This document shows, in pieces, positions 32,666 through 44,705 of a stretch of DNA of 64,000 nucleotides (position 1 is its first letter; every line of letters begins with the position of its first letter). The notes below the pieces were generated by a model. It saw only the letters and a program-made list of their open reading frames with translations, had not been told where the DNA came from and did not search any database. Location of the stretch: assembly GCA_036346275.1 (NCBI GenBank), contig CM070722.1:24513336-24577335 (forward strand), written 5' to 3'. Source of the stretch: Otatea glauca. Its lineage: Eukaryota > Streptophyta > Magnoliopsida > Poales > Poaceae. The position numbers and the translations under genes are program-made.

Positions 32666-33187
32666 ATTGCAGCCAAAAGATAGATATTTAGGTGAGATTC
32701 TGTTAGGTTACTAGGCAACGTTTCGTTCCTTAAAATCTTTTTAATTAGATTTTCTTATTAATTAAGGGTTTTCATGTCGTGAAATTTTAACCAAATGTCA
32801 AACATTCACGAGTGCATCCCGAAAAGCAATACAAAAAGTCTTCAAGCAAAGCACGCAAAATGAACAAAAATTAATATATAGAGGTTCTAAATAGCTTAGC
32901 CTATTATGCTCTTATTCGATCTATCAATACAAGTCTTCATGGAGCGACATCCTTCTTTTTGAGATTGTTGACATAGAACTCGGAGTCTCCGTTGGTCGAT
33001 GATTGTTTTTAGAAAAGAGGAATTTAATTAAAATGAAAGAAGAGGTAAGAATAGAAACTTAGGACAAAGGAAAGAATAGCAACGACTACATTTTGCAAAT
33101 ATAGTAACTTCTGAAAATAAGATTTTGAATTTGGTTTTACTAATACTAACAGCCATTCTATCTAGGGTTTATCCTGCAGTCAGTATA
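32666..33187 (-). other. Element D untranslated leader
   Basis: AT-rich DNA between primer site and gag start. I found no leader reading frame like that of A and B here. Confidence 0.6.
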
Positions 33188-33199
33188 GCTCTAATACCA
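33188..33199 (-). promoter_or_regulatory. Primer binding site of element D (TGGTATTAGAGC)
   Basis: Read on the minus strand, TGGTATTAGAGC follows the LTR end (..GTCATTACA) by three bases. It differs by one base from the initiator-Met tRNA complement TGGTATCAGAGC. Confidence 0.85.
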
Positions 33200-33952
33200 A
33201 CTGTAATGACCCCCATTTTCGTATAAATGCAAAAATGGAGATCTCATGTGCATTCAGTACTAGTCCCATGATCAGTAGCGCAGTACGCACATTTACAGCA
33301 ATTGGAATCACAACCATACACTATGTTATTAAAGCGGAAGCTATTTATAAATTGTATTTTACAACTCAGAGTATATAAATATAGCAACAGAAGAAGCAAA
33401 GTCTTGTAGTGTGCCCATCCAACTGATAAGACATAAATCCCTAGAAAGATCGCTTGATCTGAAATTCCCGCAACCTGCGACGAAAGGTATTCTTCGAAGC
33501 TTCATTTTCTTATCCACCTAAAATAATAGATTAAGCAAGGTTGAGTACTTTCATACTCCGCAAGACTTAAGTGGTATTCGCAAATGCAATAATGCAAGTT
33601 AAATCAAAGGAGGCTTCTAGGTTAATTTTGCATAAAGCATAATTTAATTTGTAAATCAAGTTGCAATTTCTCAAACGGAATTTGTAAGAGCAAGTTTGCT
33701 GGTAAGAAAATAAGTAAAGCATAAGTAATACTCACAGTCCTTCGTGAGCATTGAATAATCCAATAATCCAATCCTGCCATAACCATTTCTTTGCCAACAC
33801 ATAACCATTCATGCAATAATCCAAATCATGAAGTCCAACAATGTCGGTCCTTTGACATAAAGTGACAGTTGCTAAACAAGTTTCAAACCAAAACCCACTT
33901 CTAGGAAAATACCAAAATCTAACATTGGAATGACTTCACCAAGTGCCCATGA

Positions 33953-33993
33953 CCGCGGGCGCGGCTAATCAATTAGATTTTCACTCTGCAGAG
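33953..33993 (-). other. Conserved LTR hairpin block, D copy
   Basis: On the minus strand: CTCTGCAGAG (33993-33984), then CTAAT-TG-ATTAG (33976-33965) directly followed by CCGCG-CC-CGCGG (33964-33953). In A and B these are CTATT..AATAG and CCGTG..CACGG. Both strands of each stem changed together. Confidence 0.75.
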
Positions 33994-36894
33994 GTGTACA
34001 ACTTTACCCACAAGACATGACTGACTCTTTGTACAGATCATTAACACATTTCCTTTGGTGTGCCGCAGAGAGTCATGACATAACCGTTACATTACATAGA
34101 CTTAACTTTGCACCAGCATCGGGACGTTAAATCCATACTATGGTAGAAGAACTCAGAGCATAGAAATGTTGGAACTCCCCATAGCATGGCGTACACCGTT
34201 TTATTGGTAAGTTTGGTTCCCAACACCTCGGTGAGGGCACCCCATCGAGCAAACCTTGAAAGGAGAGCCCGCACTACTTTGGCCTTCCAATGTGCAAGCT
34301 AAATCTACGTAACTTAATAAGTTAAAGCTGCCCCATCCCAGCACTTATGGTTGCACAGATTTCTTGGATCAATAGCGTTCCATTGTTCGGACCTTAATCT
34401 GACATGGCCAATACTTCTCCGTACACTACGTACAAGTACAACCCTTGCACAACCGGCTATTGCCAATAACTGCCTGCATCTAAACCATAGTTTATTTTGG
34501 GGTTTTTAGTCAAAAATACCAACAACCGACATCATGTCATAACCAACATTTTTAATTCCTCAAGAAACAATTTTGATCTGATCATATTCAATATTGATTC
34601 TAAAGCATGACTAAGCATGGATAATATGTAATTGCTTATACCCATGTTGACATTATGTATTGTCGAGCCCTTTTCTATGGTTATCAAGATTCACATGTTC
34701 ATACTTATCAAGGAAGTTCTATGAGACAACAGGTATATCTACAAGTACCACAAAATAGCGAATTTATAGAAAATAAACGCATGCCTGAAACAGTTTGATA
34801 AATAAAAGGAAAATTAAATATTGGGATCAATATGATCAAAGGGGTGCTTGCCTTGCTTAATTGTTGTTTACGTGAAGTCGTGGTTGTAGCTAACGCGGTC
34901 GACGACAAAATCAGTAACGTCGGATTCTACACGTCGTTCAACGAAAATAAAGCAAATAACAAACTTCAATAAGGGCAAAAAGAAGACAGACATGAGATCA
35001 AATAAAAACTTGCTATAAAGAACATATGCGGATTCTTTAATAGATTATTTATTCTTGTCTTACGAATTGAAGAAGATAAAGTTATGTATTCTTATATTTA
35101 TAGTTTCGAATTCTAGATGCTAAGATTGTTTGGATTAATAGAATTAAAATATTAGTTAGAGTGATATGGTGAATAGCACTTAGCCTTAAGCATTTTTGTA
35201 TCAAATGCGGTTTATATATGCTAGGTCTACAGGATTAGGCTATTGACTGCTATTACATGGTTACACAAGGATTCTTGCGACACAAGCATATTAACTAAAG
35301 GTTTCATATACTCAACTATCCATATTATGCTTTTGATGACCTTAACACTTAAGGGTATTGCACTAACATGATTCAGATGCAAAGCAAGATGTAATAAGAT
35401 TAATTTTCCATATTATGTAGTCCATATCTTTTAATATCATTTCTAGGCTGATCTTCACAAAATTTGCTTTTAAACGAGATGTTTTACAAACTGCCGAAAA
35501 GGCTTAAGCGTTTCTGAAATCATAATACTTAAGGTTATTTTGTTATCAAGATTTATATACAAAGCATGATGAAATGAGATTCTTTCTTTAGATTATTGTA
35601 GACTTTACTTTGGAGAGTATTTCTGAGCTAATTTTATAAATTTTAGTGCTTAGATGAGACATTTTATTTGCTGCTAAAATAACATAAATGGTCATTCTGG
35701 AATATATGCATGTACACATCTTTTACACTAGGGTCTCATTATTATTCATGAAACAATTCAAGTCAAGATTATTTCTTAAGTATTTTAGCTTACTCAGGTA
35801 ATATGCTGTCATAAAAGCATTTTAGAAACCAATTATTCTCATTTTGGATTTCTTCTGTACAAGGTATACATTCTTGAATATTTTAATGTATTGAGAGCAA
35901 CCTTCAATAGAAAATTATTCAAACAAATATGATATTTAATTATTTTCATATATTTGGGTTCCTGGAAGAATAATAATTTCAATAAAATTGGTTTCATTCA
36001 ATTCTAAGCATGCTTGCAGAAACTTTGTTCATAGCATATTTTGAACCCCTTTCTTTAACTTTAAATTCAAAATTTACACATAGTTCATTTTCAAAATATT
36101 TTTGCATATTCAGAAACTACATGATTTTAGATGAATATAGAAATTTATTTCATTCAATTTGGAGCTATGGTTCAAAAGTTATAGCTATTTGATTCAACTC
36201 GGGTTTGGAAAATAAACTAAATTAGGAGAATACGCTTTCAGTACAAGGAAAGCGGCTTTCGCTACTGCGTACTGGCTCATTTGAAATTGGCCACTGCCGC
36301 TGACAACTCGGGGCCACAGGTCAGCTAGACCGAGCAGAGGAGGATCTACTCCGGCTCGCGCGGCGGTGAACTATCACCAAAGAGACAGAATGGGTAGTAC
36401 CTACAGCTCCAGCACGATGATGCGCACCTAGGGGTGGTACCCATTCGGTCGAAGTTGACCGGGAAGTAGGCCACCACTGCGAGGGTGCGGCGGCACCATG
36501 GCCGAACAAGCAAGAGCTCACTGACGGCCATATTTTCTTCGGGCGACGACTCTTTAAGTATCAGTGAGTCTTATAAATCCCGTTTTACCTGAAAACACGG
36601 TCGGAAATGAGCCAGATAGCTCCGCCACCGATCGCGGGGCGTGAAGAAGAAATGAGGCAATACGGTGGTGCTACAAGTGCGACAAGTGAGAAATAAAGCT
36701 TGATCATCACTTAAGGACGTCCTAGGGAGCTTTGAATTGAACTGATTCCAAAAGTTGTTACCGGATTTTCTCAAATCGCTAATTCTCCCTTTTTTGCTCT
36801 CTGCGATATTGGCGAGGAAATGGCTTCCGACTTTTGTTCTCGGTTCAGTGGATAACTAAGGGAGTGAGGGGGTCTCAATGTGATGTTGAAGTGG

Positions 36895-36902
36895 TATTTA
36901 TA
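36895..36902 (-). promoter_or_regulatory. TATA box of D LTR (TATAAATA)
   Basis: Minus strand CTATAAATACC lies at the border between the GC-rich upstream and the transcribed region of the LTR. Confidence 0.6.
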
Positions 36903-37849
36903 GCTGGCAAAGGATAACATCACAGTGTTTGAACGTAGGGATGAAATGGTGGCTAGTTCTGTTCGCAGGCAGTGAGGTGGCGTGGGATTTTTACTGGTAT
37001 AGAGCGACGTGAATCGGCCAAGGTACGGCGCGGGAAGGCTGAGGCATGGCGTGGCAGCATTGAGCAGAGACGGTTAATTGATTCAGTGAATCGGTTATGG
37101 AGAGAGAGAGACCGAGAGGAAGAATCGAGAGTGAGAGATGATCGGGAAAGAGACAGAGCAATTCGGCTGAGGGGATAAGAAGGAAGAAGGAGAGAGGAGA
37201 CTGACATGCGGGACCGGCTCCATTTGCAGAGAGAGCAAGGCTGCGGTTGGGAACAGTCACTGCCAAGTGGGGCCTCAATCACTGGTTTACTGATTTGAAA
37301 TGAAACCGCTTATCCTTCCGCACGCAGGCAATGATGTTGAGCTTTAAATGATCATTAATTCTTGATGGGAAATTTTTGATAATTTTTCTCAGAGACGGTT
37401 AGATAATTATATTTATACTGTAGAAATTTCAGATGAAACTAATCTATACGGAATTTATAAACATTTTGACAATGCACTGTACACAGATTTTAGTTTTTTG
37501 TTTTTAAATTTTATGGATATTTATATCTTATAAAAAAATTAAACTTTTTATAGGAGTTCCTCTTTGCCATATAGTCTATCAGTAAAAATTTAAATTTAAT
37601 ATATTTGTATTTAATTTATAACAATTCTAACATTCTCATTTTCAGATTTTCAGCTTTTCAGTTTTCGAATTTTTACAATTATCAAATGCATGTATTATTT
37701 CTTTATATTTTTACTGTAGATGTATTTATCTATCAAGAAACTAATATTAAATTTTCAGCTCAAGGTAATGTTCTATTATCTTTATTTAAATCTGACAAAT
37801 TTACTGTTGCTAGTCAAGATTCATTAATTTCCTTTCATTTTATAATTAA

Positions 37850-39427
37850 CTAGTCATCAACTCGTGTGCATCGCACAGACTACATATTTTCTTTGTGCTT
37901 TTACAAATTTAGTATTAAGTTTATCGAAACTAACTTTTTTATTAGTATTTTTTAATCCTTTATGTAATTTCATTCCCATCTAACTTGGATTTAGAATTAT
38001 GGCATGTGTTAATTTTGTCATGTTCGATTTCAATTAGATTGCAAGTTTTTTGTTCATGTTTGGTTCCAACATGGTCATCTAGTCATTGATTACATGGTCA
38101 AGTTTTTTTTCATGACTTTAGAAATGTAGGAGATGTAACCAAAATTGACTTAAAAAATAATGTTCAAGATGCCTTCCTTTCATAATTAAATTGTTATTTA
38201 ACTCTTCTTATAAAAATATGAAAGAGTACTTAGTTTTTTCTACCTCTTATTGAAACGGGTAGCCTTTCTCTCGAAATTTATAGATGTGTTGATTAACAGG
38301 CATTGTCCGGTGTGCTATAGCAGTTTGTTTCTGCTCGCTTCAACGTCCTAAACATCTCCGTTTGGAGAGCTGAGAACATTTTTTGCTACCTTAACAATCC
38401 TTGTCCGCTTCATAAACCTCAAGCTTGGTATGATTTGGACATAGGCCTTGTGTTAGGCTAGGAAAAGAACTTTTAATTAATGCTTAGTTCACATGCATTT
38501 TATATTCTTTTTTGGTACAAAATCCAAACCGTTGAGTTTTACTTTAATTCACAACCAAAGGGTTAGATCTTTTTTTTCACCGATTAATAAATGAATGTTT
38601 AGTTTTCATACGATTAATCTAGGAATTTATAGCCATTTTTCTCAGAATTAACATAAGACCTTCTAAAGGAGCCTCCAATCAGCAAAGATAAAGATGTTGT
38701 AAAAGTTTAGGAATTGAGAAATTTGTTGTTTATGCAAAAGTATAGAAATTGCAAACAGAGAAAAAAACTTAGGAATATGTGATTGATAAGTTTGTCAGGG
38801 TTTTAATGATATGTATTTTTTATCAGTGGTAGTAGTAAAACATGTATTAGTAAAATTCACGTATTGAAACTTAATTATGTGCCAAATTTTAAAAATACGC
38901 TTTGAGCATGTTAGGAACTTAACAAAAATTTACAACAGGTACAATTTTTTTTTGCCATCCTTATCCATTCACTGCTGTACATCTATCCTGACCTTCTTCC
39001 ATCCGTCTCCCCCAATACCAATTAGATTTCCTCCAATCCACCACAAATTCAAGGCCAAGCTAAAACATGGGGAGCATGAGCATGGCATCGACAGCGACCA
39101 CCTCCTCCGCTGGCCAAGAAGTATATAAAGATTAGGTAATGATAAAAATCTTCAATTTTTGCAAGAACAGGAGGAGTCCGTAGGTGTAATCTTCAATTTG
39201 TTGCACGGACAGGAGGAGTCCGTGTAATCTTCAATTTGTTGCACGGACAGGAGTTCAATTAGGGATCAAGGAGTCCAGATGTATCTCTATGAAGATTTTT
39301 TTTATTTGATTCAATTAATGTGAGATTTTCTAGCAATTTTTTCTTTTTTAGATTAACTTGGGAATTTCTAGCATTTTCTTATTAACGTGGAGCCTTCTAG
39401 GAGGGCCTCCAATTAGTATATAAAAGA
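37850..39427 (-). mobile_element. Probable non-autonomous Helitron inside D LTR
   Basis: On the minus strand the unit begins ATCTTTTATATACTAATTGG (5' TC after an A). It ends with a small hairpin (TGTGC/GCACA) shortly before CTAG followed by T. This gives the A/T insertion site and TC..CTRR ends expected of Helitrons, with no terminal inverted repeat. A second diverged copy of the 5' end motif lies near 38640-38690, so a partial duplication or a nested fragment may be present. No Rep/helicase frame is present. Confidence 0.5.
39147..39253. repeat. Short tandem repeat, about 38-bp unit, 2.7 copies
   Basis: The unit reads AATCTTCAATTTGTTGCACG then GACAGGAGGAGTCCG. The first copy is diverged and the third truncated. 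It lies within the probable Helitron. Confidence 0.8.
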
Positions 39428-39681
39428 TTGCTTTGATATGACTTTTAAAATTAAAAATTGAGGTTCTAGTAAGTTCTTGAGATTATCCAAAATTTTTCTG
39501 TATTTTATTGTTATAAGATTTTATTATTGTTGTTTATCTATTACTTATAAAGGTTTTCCCATTAGAGCAAAAATCAAGGAAAATCCAGAATAATTCAGAA
39601 AATGCAGAAAAAGAATTAATAAATATAATTCAATTCTAAAATTTAATTTCTAATTTTTATTTTGATTTTTGGGATGTTACA

Positions 39682-40579
39682 CTGATGTAACAAGAAAGAT
39701 TCAGCAGACGAATTAAAAAGCGGAGTAAGAATGGTCATTGCAGAAGTGTTTGCTGCCACATTATCTAATGTTATTGCAAAAATTTTATCTGTGATGCCAA
39801 AGTCTTCCACAACTTTTACAATACAATTAGCAATATTCTCTCCCGTGTGTGCTACATCAATTAATTTGAATCCTAAAATTCTCTTCTCTACTTGCCGGTC
39901 ATTGTTTACATAATGAGCAACTACACTAAGTAATCCTATTTAGCCCTACCACTTCATATATTTGATATCAAAGACATAGAAAAAGTACATGTATTAAAGA
40001 GCTTTTTTAGCTTACTATGACAATTATTATAGTATTCAATCAGTTCTCTAGTTGTTATTTGTCTAAAAACTGCAGAAAACCTAGGATTATAAGCGGTCCT
40101 AATATATTTTTCAAATGCTGGTGAATTTAAGGGTAGATCTTGAGAAGCGATTAAACGACCAAGAGATTCATGAGCTATCTCGGGATTGTAGTCCCAGTAA
40201 CGTACCGTACCGTCGGGGTTATACTACAACTACGTCTGTCTCAAATCCACCCCACTTTTTTTACAACTCTCAATATGTCTCTTCAAGTGCTCCGTTCGAC
40301 ATGAAGATTTCGCAGTTAAGTTATGCTTACAATATTTGCAAATAGCATATCTGCTCTGAATGCCATCTAATGTCTCAAAAATCTACTTGAAATCTTCCCA
40401 GACTCTCGATATATTGCGTCTTGATCATTTTACCCTAGTACTTGCCAACGCAGTAGCGCTTGTAGAGTTGAGGATGATACAGGTATTGCAGCTTCTTCAA
40501 CTTGATAGGATGCAAGAAGCTCCTCGGGTGAAATCCCGAAATCAAAAGGTGGGAAGGACGCAAAATCCTGGTTCTCCAT
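39682..40579 (-). pseudogene. Element E: hAT transposase, N-terminal part, interrupted by element D
   Basis: The minus-strand frame begins at ATG 40579 (MENQDFASFPPF). A BED-type zinc finger follows near 40345-40270: C-x2-C (ICKYC), then HLKRHIESC. The region with SLGRLIASQDLPL then follows, and the start of the catalytic domain (IDVAHTGENIA, KIFAITLDN). It breaks off at SFLLHQ, exactly where the D LTR starts at 39681. Stops (one upstream of the zinc finger, two just after it) and a frame change before the BED domain show it is dead. It belongs to the Ac/RICESLEEPER-like hAT group. The catalytic C-terminus should be left of D, outside the window. Confidence 0.85.
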
Positions 40580-41034
40580 AAAGAAAGCTGCAAGAAATAA
40601 TTACACTATTATTAATTTCATATCATTAAAAATAATAAGAACACTAAAAAATTAAAACACCATTCTTATCTTGATTTCTTGACAGAAGCCGGAAGCCGAA
40701 TTTCAGATTTTCGGTAAAATTATTTTGAATTTTGCCAAGAGAATGCAGAGAAGAGATTGCAAGTTTGTTGGTGGAGAAATGAGGGAGTGGCTGCTATCCT
40801 ATTTACAGGGGGAAAATTGAGATTTTTTGGATGTTTTTTAGCCTCTCACAGCTATAAAGAGGCTAGAAATTCGAAAATCAGGAAAATGGGCTGAATCCGA
40901 CTGTACCGTTCCGAGCCGTACTGTAATCGGACCGAGGTGCCGGTACAAGCATAGCTTATTTACGGTTAGATCATGCCGTGTTTAGACCGTGCCCATTGTG
41001 CTGGGCCTCGGGGTGGCCCATTTGGCCACCTCAG
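40580..41034 (-). mobile_element. Element E: hAT 5' terminal region
   Basis: This stretch lies upstream of the transposase start on the minus strand. It ends with a probable hAT terminus, read on the minus strand as CTGAGGTGGCCAAATGGGCC, followed by GC-rich subterminal DNA with GGCAC and CGG motifs. The other terminus and the 8-bp duplication are outside the window, so the border is an estimate. Confidence 0.5.
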
Positions 41035-41147
41035 TAAGGGCTGTGTCCTAGACGCCTGGTGGGCGTTCGGCCCAAACAAATTTCGTCAGCCTAGGCCCTC
41101 GAAGCCCCGCAACCCTATCTCTCTCGTCTCTCATTCCCCTCCCCAGC

Positions 41148-42382
41148 TAGGGGTGGGTATTTTTAAACCGAAACTGAAAAACCGAACCGATTTAACCGAA
41201 AAATTCGGTTTTTTCAGTTAGATTTTTATTTTACTATTGTTCGGTTTTCGGTTGTCGGTTCGATTTTCGAATTCTGAAAAACCGATTAAACCGAAAACCT
41301 ATTTTGTCAGCCCACCGCCCACTTAGAACTATGGCCCATTTACTCTGCGACTCTGCGTCTCCGCCCACAACACCCACCCGGTCACCCCACCCGAGCTAAA
41401 CCTAATCCCCATTCCATTCCGCCATTCTCCCAACCCTAGGTCACCGCTCGAGCCTCTAGGCGTCTCTCCGAAACTCCGACTCCATCCAACCCCGCGGCTC
41501 TGGCCTCCGGATCCGCCCGGCCCTCCACTGCTCCGGCGTTCCAGCACTCCGCCCTTCGGTCCTCCTACTCCTCCGCGGCGGTCCGCGCCGATCTCTACCC
41601 TCCAGGCTCCAACCCCTCCGCGACTCCGCCGCTCCGCCCAGGTGCCCACGGGACCTCCTCCGAGCAGCCATCTGCTCCGACGCCGCCTCTCCATCGGTGC
41701 CGCCTCGTGTCGATTCCTGAATCCTGAACTCGCTCCATCTGCTCCGGCCGGCCAGTGAGGTAAAACTCCAAGTCACTCCTCAACCAGTCAACCTCATAAC
41801 TCTATTAGATCTGAGTTGCTGTGAACCTGTGATCATGGAGTCATTGAGAGTTTGAAACTTGAGAGACTATACTAGAGCCGAAGATATAGAACATTACCTT
41901 ATGATTTGTGAACACTTACTGCACGCACTACACAATGATGATGCCCTTCAAAACTTTTTGTGGAGACTCCTTAGGTGCCTAATCCGACCGCCTAAGAAGT
42001 AAGCATAGTTGATATGCTCTGATGCATTTCTCATCTGAATTCTTTTTATCACAAGTTACACCACATATTTCGGTGGTGAAACAGACCTGAGAATTAAGTG
42101 GCAGCGCTTGCGGATGGCGTCGGAGCAAGTGACAACAGACCTGAGATAAGAAACTCCAAAGTTCAGACGTTCTCGGTAGATATCATCTGGCTGTGTGTGT
42201 CATTGACTGGAGAATCGGTTAACCGAAAAACCGAATTAACCGAACCGATTTGATTCGGTTAATTCGGTTCGGTTTTGAAGCCTGTTCGGTTTCGGTTCGG
42301 TTTCCAGATTCCAAAAACCGAAATTTTTTAAAACCGAAAAAACCAAACTGAAAAAACCGAATTAACTGATTGCCCACCCCTA
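41148..42382. mobile_element. hAT-like non-autonomous element with AACCG-rich ends
   Basis: The left end TAGGGGTGGG and right end CCCACCCCTA are inverted. Both are followed inward by about 150 bases packed with AACCGA/TCGGTT motifs, typical of hAT subterminal transposase sites. The 8 bases flanking each side (TCCCCAGC and CAGAAACC) do not match. So either the duplication is lost or these are ends of two different MITEs flanking a genic segment. The middle (41310-41759) is GC-rich and exon-like. Confidence 0.5.
41310..41759 (+). other. GC-rich segment, possible first noncoding exon of the TMEM230 gene
   Basis: It is C-rich DNA resembling a grass 5' untranslated exon. It ends at CAGTGAG|GTAAAAC, a plausible splice donor. 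The next acceptor compatible with the coding exon is at 47535. If real, the 5' intron is about 5.8 kb. Alternatively it is a gene fragment carried by the hAT-like element around it. There is no long credible protein frame on either strand. Confidence 0.3.
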
Positions 42383-42385
42383 CAG

Positions 42386-42598
42386 AAACCATTTCAGACA
42401 ACTCATGTTCAAAAGCTTTATCTGCTGCAAGCCTGACAAAACAGGGAACTACTGCCCAAAGGACAGCCTAATGACATCTTATTATGCATGTGGTCCTGTC
42501 CTTGCCCAATAGATCTTGAGCTCCTGCAGCAATAGAGAATCATTTTTTGCCTGGGACGTTTCTGACAGAGTTGGAACTGTCGCAAAGAGGAATAAGAT
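42386..42598 (+). repeat. Inverted repeat, left arm (about 200 bp)
   Basis: From AAACCATTTCAGACAACTCA it is the reverse complement of 44508-44705 with only scattered mismatches over the outer 175 bases, weaker inward. The arms enclose 1.9 kb. The arm begins four bases after the hAT-like end at 42382. A Mutator-like or foldback element is possible, but no flanking duplication was found. Confidence 0.8.
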
Positions 42599-44507
42599 GA
42601 CACAAGGAAATCACCATTAGCCGAGTTGAGTTTGTTCCATTTAATTTCTTAGTCTACCTAAAAGAGCCCTTCATTGGGCACACTTTACCTGTATGGTTCT
42701 TGCAAGCAGTTTTACAATTTCGTATCATATTCCGAGTGTTTCGAGATTTTTTTTTACCGCTCATAGAGATTTTAATCGGATTTTTTGTAAAACTCTTCCC
42801 CATGTTACATTTCTATTGTTGCAGTGGTTACCATCTAATGAATTTTGAACACAGTTAAACATCAACACGATTTTCATCTTGCCCTTCCTAAATGTAGTGT
42901 GTTTGATGTGCACAAACTTCTAGTGTTTCCTTTTCACTTGGAAATTTGGAAAGGTATTAAGGTAGTCGTCTTGCTATAAAATGCACATCATGTGAAAGAT
43001 TAGTGGACGAAATAGTATGCCATGCATATTTTGAATGAGCGATGGGGTAGGTCAAGGTTGTTCTATGACTACTATTGTTACGAAGTGTGAACTGATTTAG
43101 TAAGTATAGCTTGTTTGGGATTTTCTCTGCCAAAATACAGCATGTAGTAACAAAGGAGGTAGTTTTTTTTATTCCAGAATAATGTTCAAATTTCTGGTTT
43201 GCATAAGATACCAGAGATAAACAAAATCTACACAAGGTTTTGGATAGCATATGTTATCAAATTTTCATTTCCCATATGAACTTTTTCTACTGTTGAGAAG
43301 GTGTCCAGTACCCAATATGAAGATATCAAGATGTCATTTATGTGTGCCTTTCTCTTAGCCAATGTCTCTGTGAGCATATGCTATTAGTATTTAGTAAATA
43401 TGTACTAATGTTGAATTCGTATCTTTTTAAAGAAGATTGTTCAAAAGAATATACAAAATGATGAAGTATTGAAGTTAGTCATTATTTTAGATCTTGTATT
43501 ATGTCATCTCCTTAAGATGCAATGTCTATGTATATTCTTATAAAATGCTATAAATTGAACCCGTCATGTGTTGAAATGTTATATAATACTAAACATACTT
43601 CTTCGTGGGGAAAAAAACAGAGCTCATGTAGTAGAAAACAGGTTAAACAAGTTGATCACATTGATATGGGTTTGAATTCTGGCCCTAGATATACCTCAAT
43701 GTTTCCTCAGTTGTGAATGAATGAGATCTTGTGGAACTTCTAATTTGCCACTTAACATGCAACCTTTGTACTAATTGATGCTGCCTTAGTTGTCTGTTTG
43801 CCCCGATAGGATTCATCTCGCCACTGATTTCTATTCTTAGGTACAGATCTGCTATATGAAGAGTTATCCTAACTCTCTATTCGGTACGATAAATCTGCCT
43901 TTCCATATCTAGTGTAGGAAGGTTCTGCCTAATTGATACTTTTATTGCCCACGTCGCCATTGGGACCTTTTCTTGCGTATCTCCTGCTGGAGTGTCTGCT
44001 GCCAGAGTTAACAGTCTTGTTTGCAAAAATCTCGGACCTTGAGTGCGAACTGGGTTTATTTTACTCTTGTTCTTTATATTTTCTTCAAAGTTTCTGTTTC
44101 TTCACATTTGCATAGTGCTTAACATCTGTTTCCATTAAAATAGCTGCAGAATACTTCAATACTGGTTTTCTGCAGTAACCCCCAATCCTCACTAAGGCTG
44201 TAACCAGCATCCCTTTTGGCTATTCCCTGCTGAAGCTGTCACACCAGGGTATCTTGTTGCATCTCCACCAAGAAAAATTGAGCCTCCCTTGACCCTTGCC
44301 ATGCTTGTACCGAGTTGAGCTTTATTGTGTGACTTGCGATATGCATGTTGATTAAAACAGTGCTGCACTTGTATGATTATTTTGTTTGTAAACTGTTATG
44401 TTACATTTTGTACGTTTTCTATTTGTGCGTCATGGCATCTCCACCTTGCTTTTAGACCACTAATGTTGGCTTATCGACTGCATGGTCATGTTTTGTTTTA
44501 TTCCTCA
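42599..44507. other. Spacer between inverted repeat arms
   Basis: AT-rich intron-like DNA. Short frames on both strands show no family signature. If the arms are terminal repeats, this is the body of a non-autonomous element. Confidence 0.5.
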
Positions 44508-44705
44508 TTTGTTTGTGTATTTGTAAGAGAAACATCCCAGGCAAAAAATGATTCTCTATTGCTGCAGGAGCTCAAGATCTATTGGGCAAGGACAGGACCA
44601 CATGCATAATAAGATGTTATTAGGCTGTCCTTTGGGCAGTAGTTCCCTGTTTTGTCAGGCTTGCAGCATATAAAGCTTTTGAACATGAGTTGTCTGAAAT
44701 GGTTT
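44508..44705 (-). repeat. Inverted repeat, right arm (about 200 bp)
   Basis: It is the partner of 42386-42598, ending TGTCTGAAATGGTTT. The nine bases outside the arms (CCCCTACAG and ATGTGTAAC) are not duplicates. Confidence 0.8.

Larger units (their letters stand above)
33202..39681 (-). repeat. Element D 5' LTR, enlarged to 6.5 kb by internal insertion
   Basis: On the minus strand the LTR starts TGTAACATCCCAAAAATC at 39681 and ends ..GGTCATTACA at 33202, next to the primer site. Downstream of a TATAAATA box (36902-36895) it has the block TAGCTATAACTTTTGAACC (about 36190) and the hairpin chain (33993-33953). Both are shared in the same order with A and B LTRs. The part upstream of the TATA box is about 2.8 kb against 0.6 kb in A, and a probable Helitron (37850-39427) accounts for 1.6 kb of it. 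No gene is seen in the LTR. Confidence 0.75.

Noticed and set aside
36953..37282. Minus-strand 109-aa frame in the D LTR
   Set aside because: It derives from a CT/GA-rich low-complexity stretch downstream of the likely transcription start; no homology recognised.
41329..41783. Minus-strand Gly/Arg-rich frames opposite the GC-rich segment
   Set aside because: Shadow frames of C-rich DNA. The + strand looks like an untranslated exon with a splice donor.
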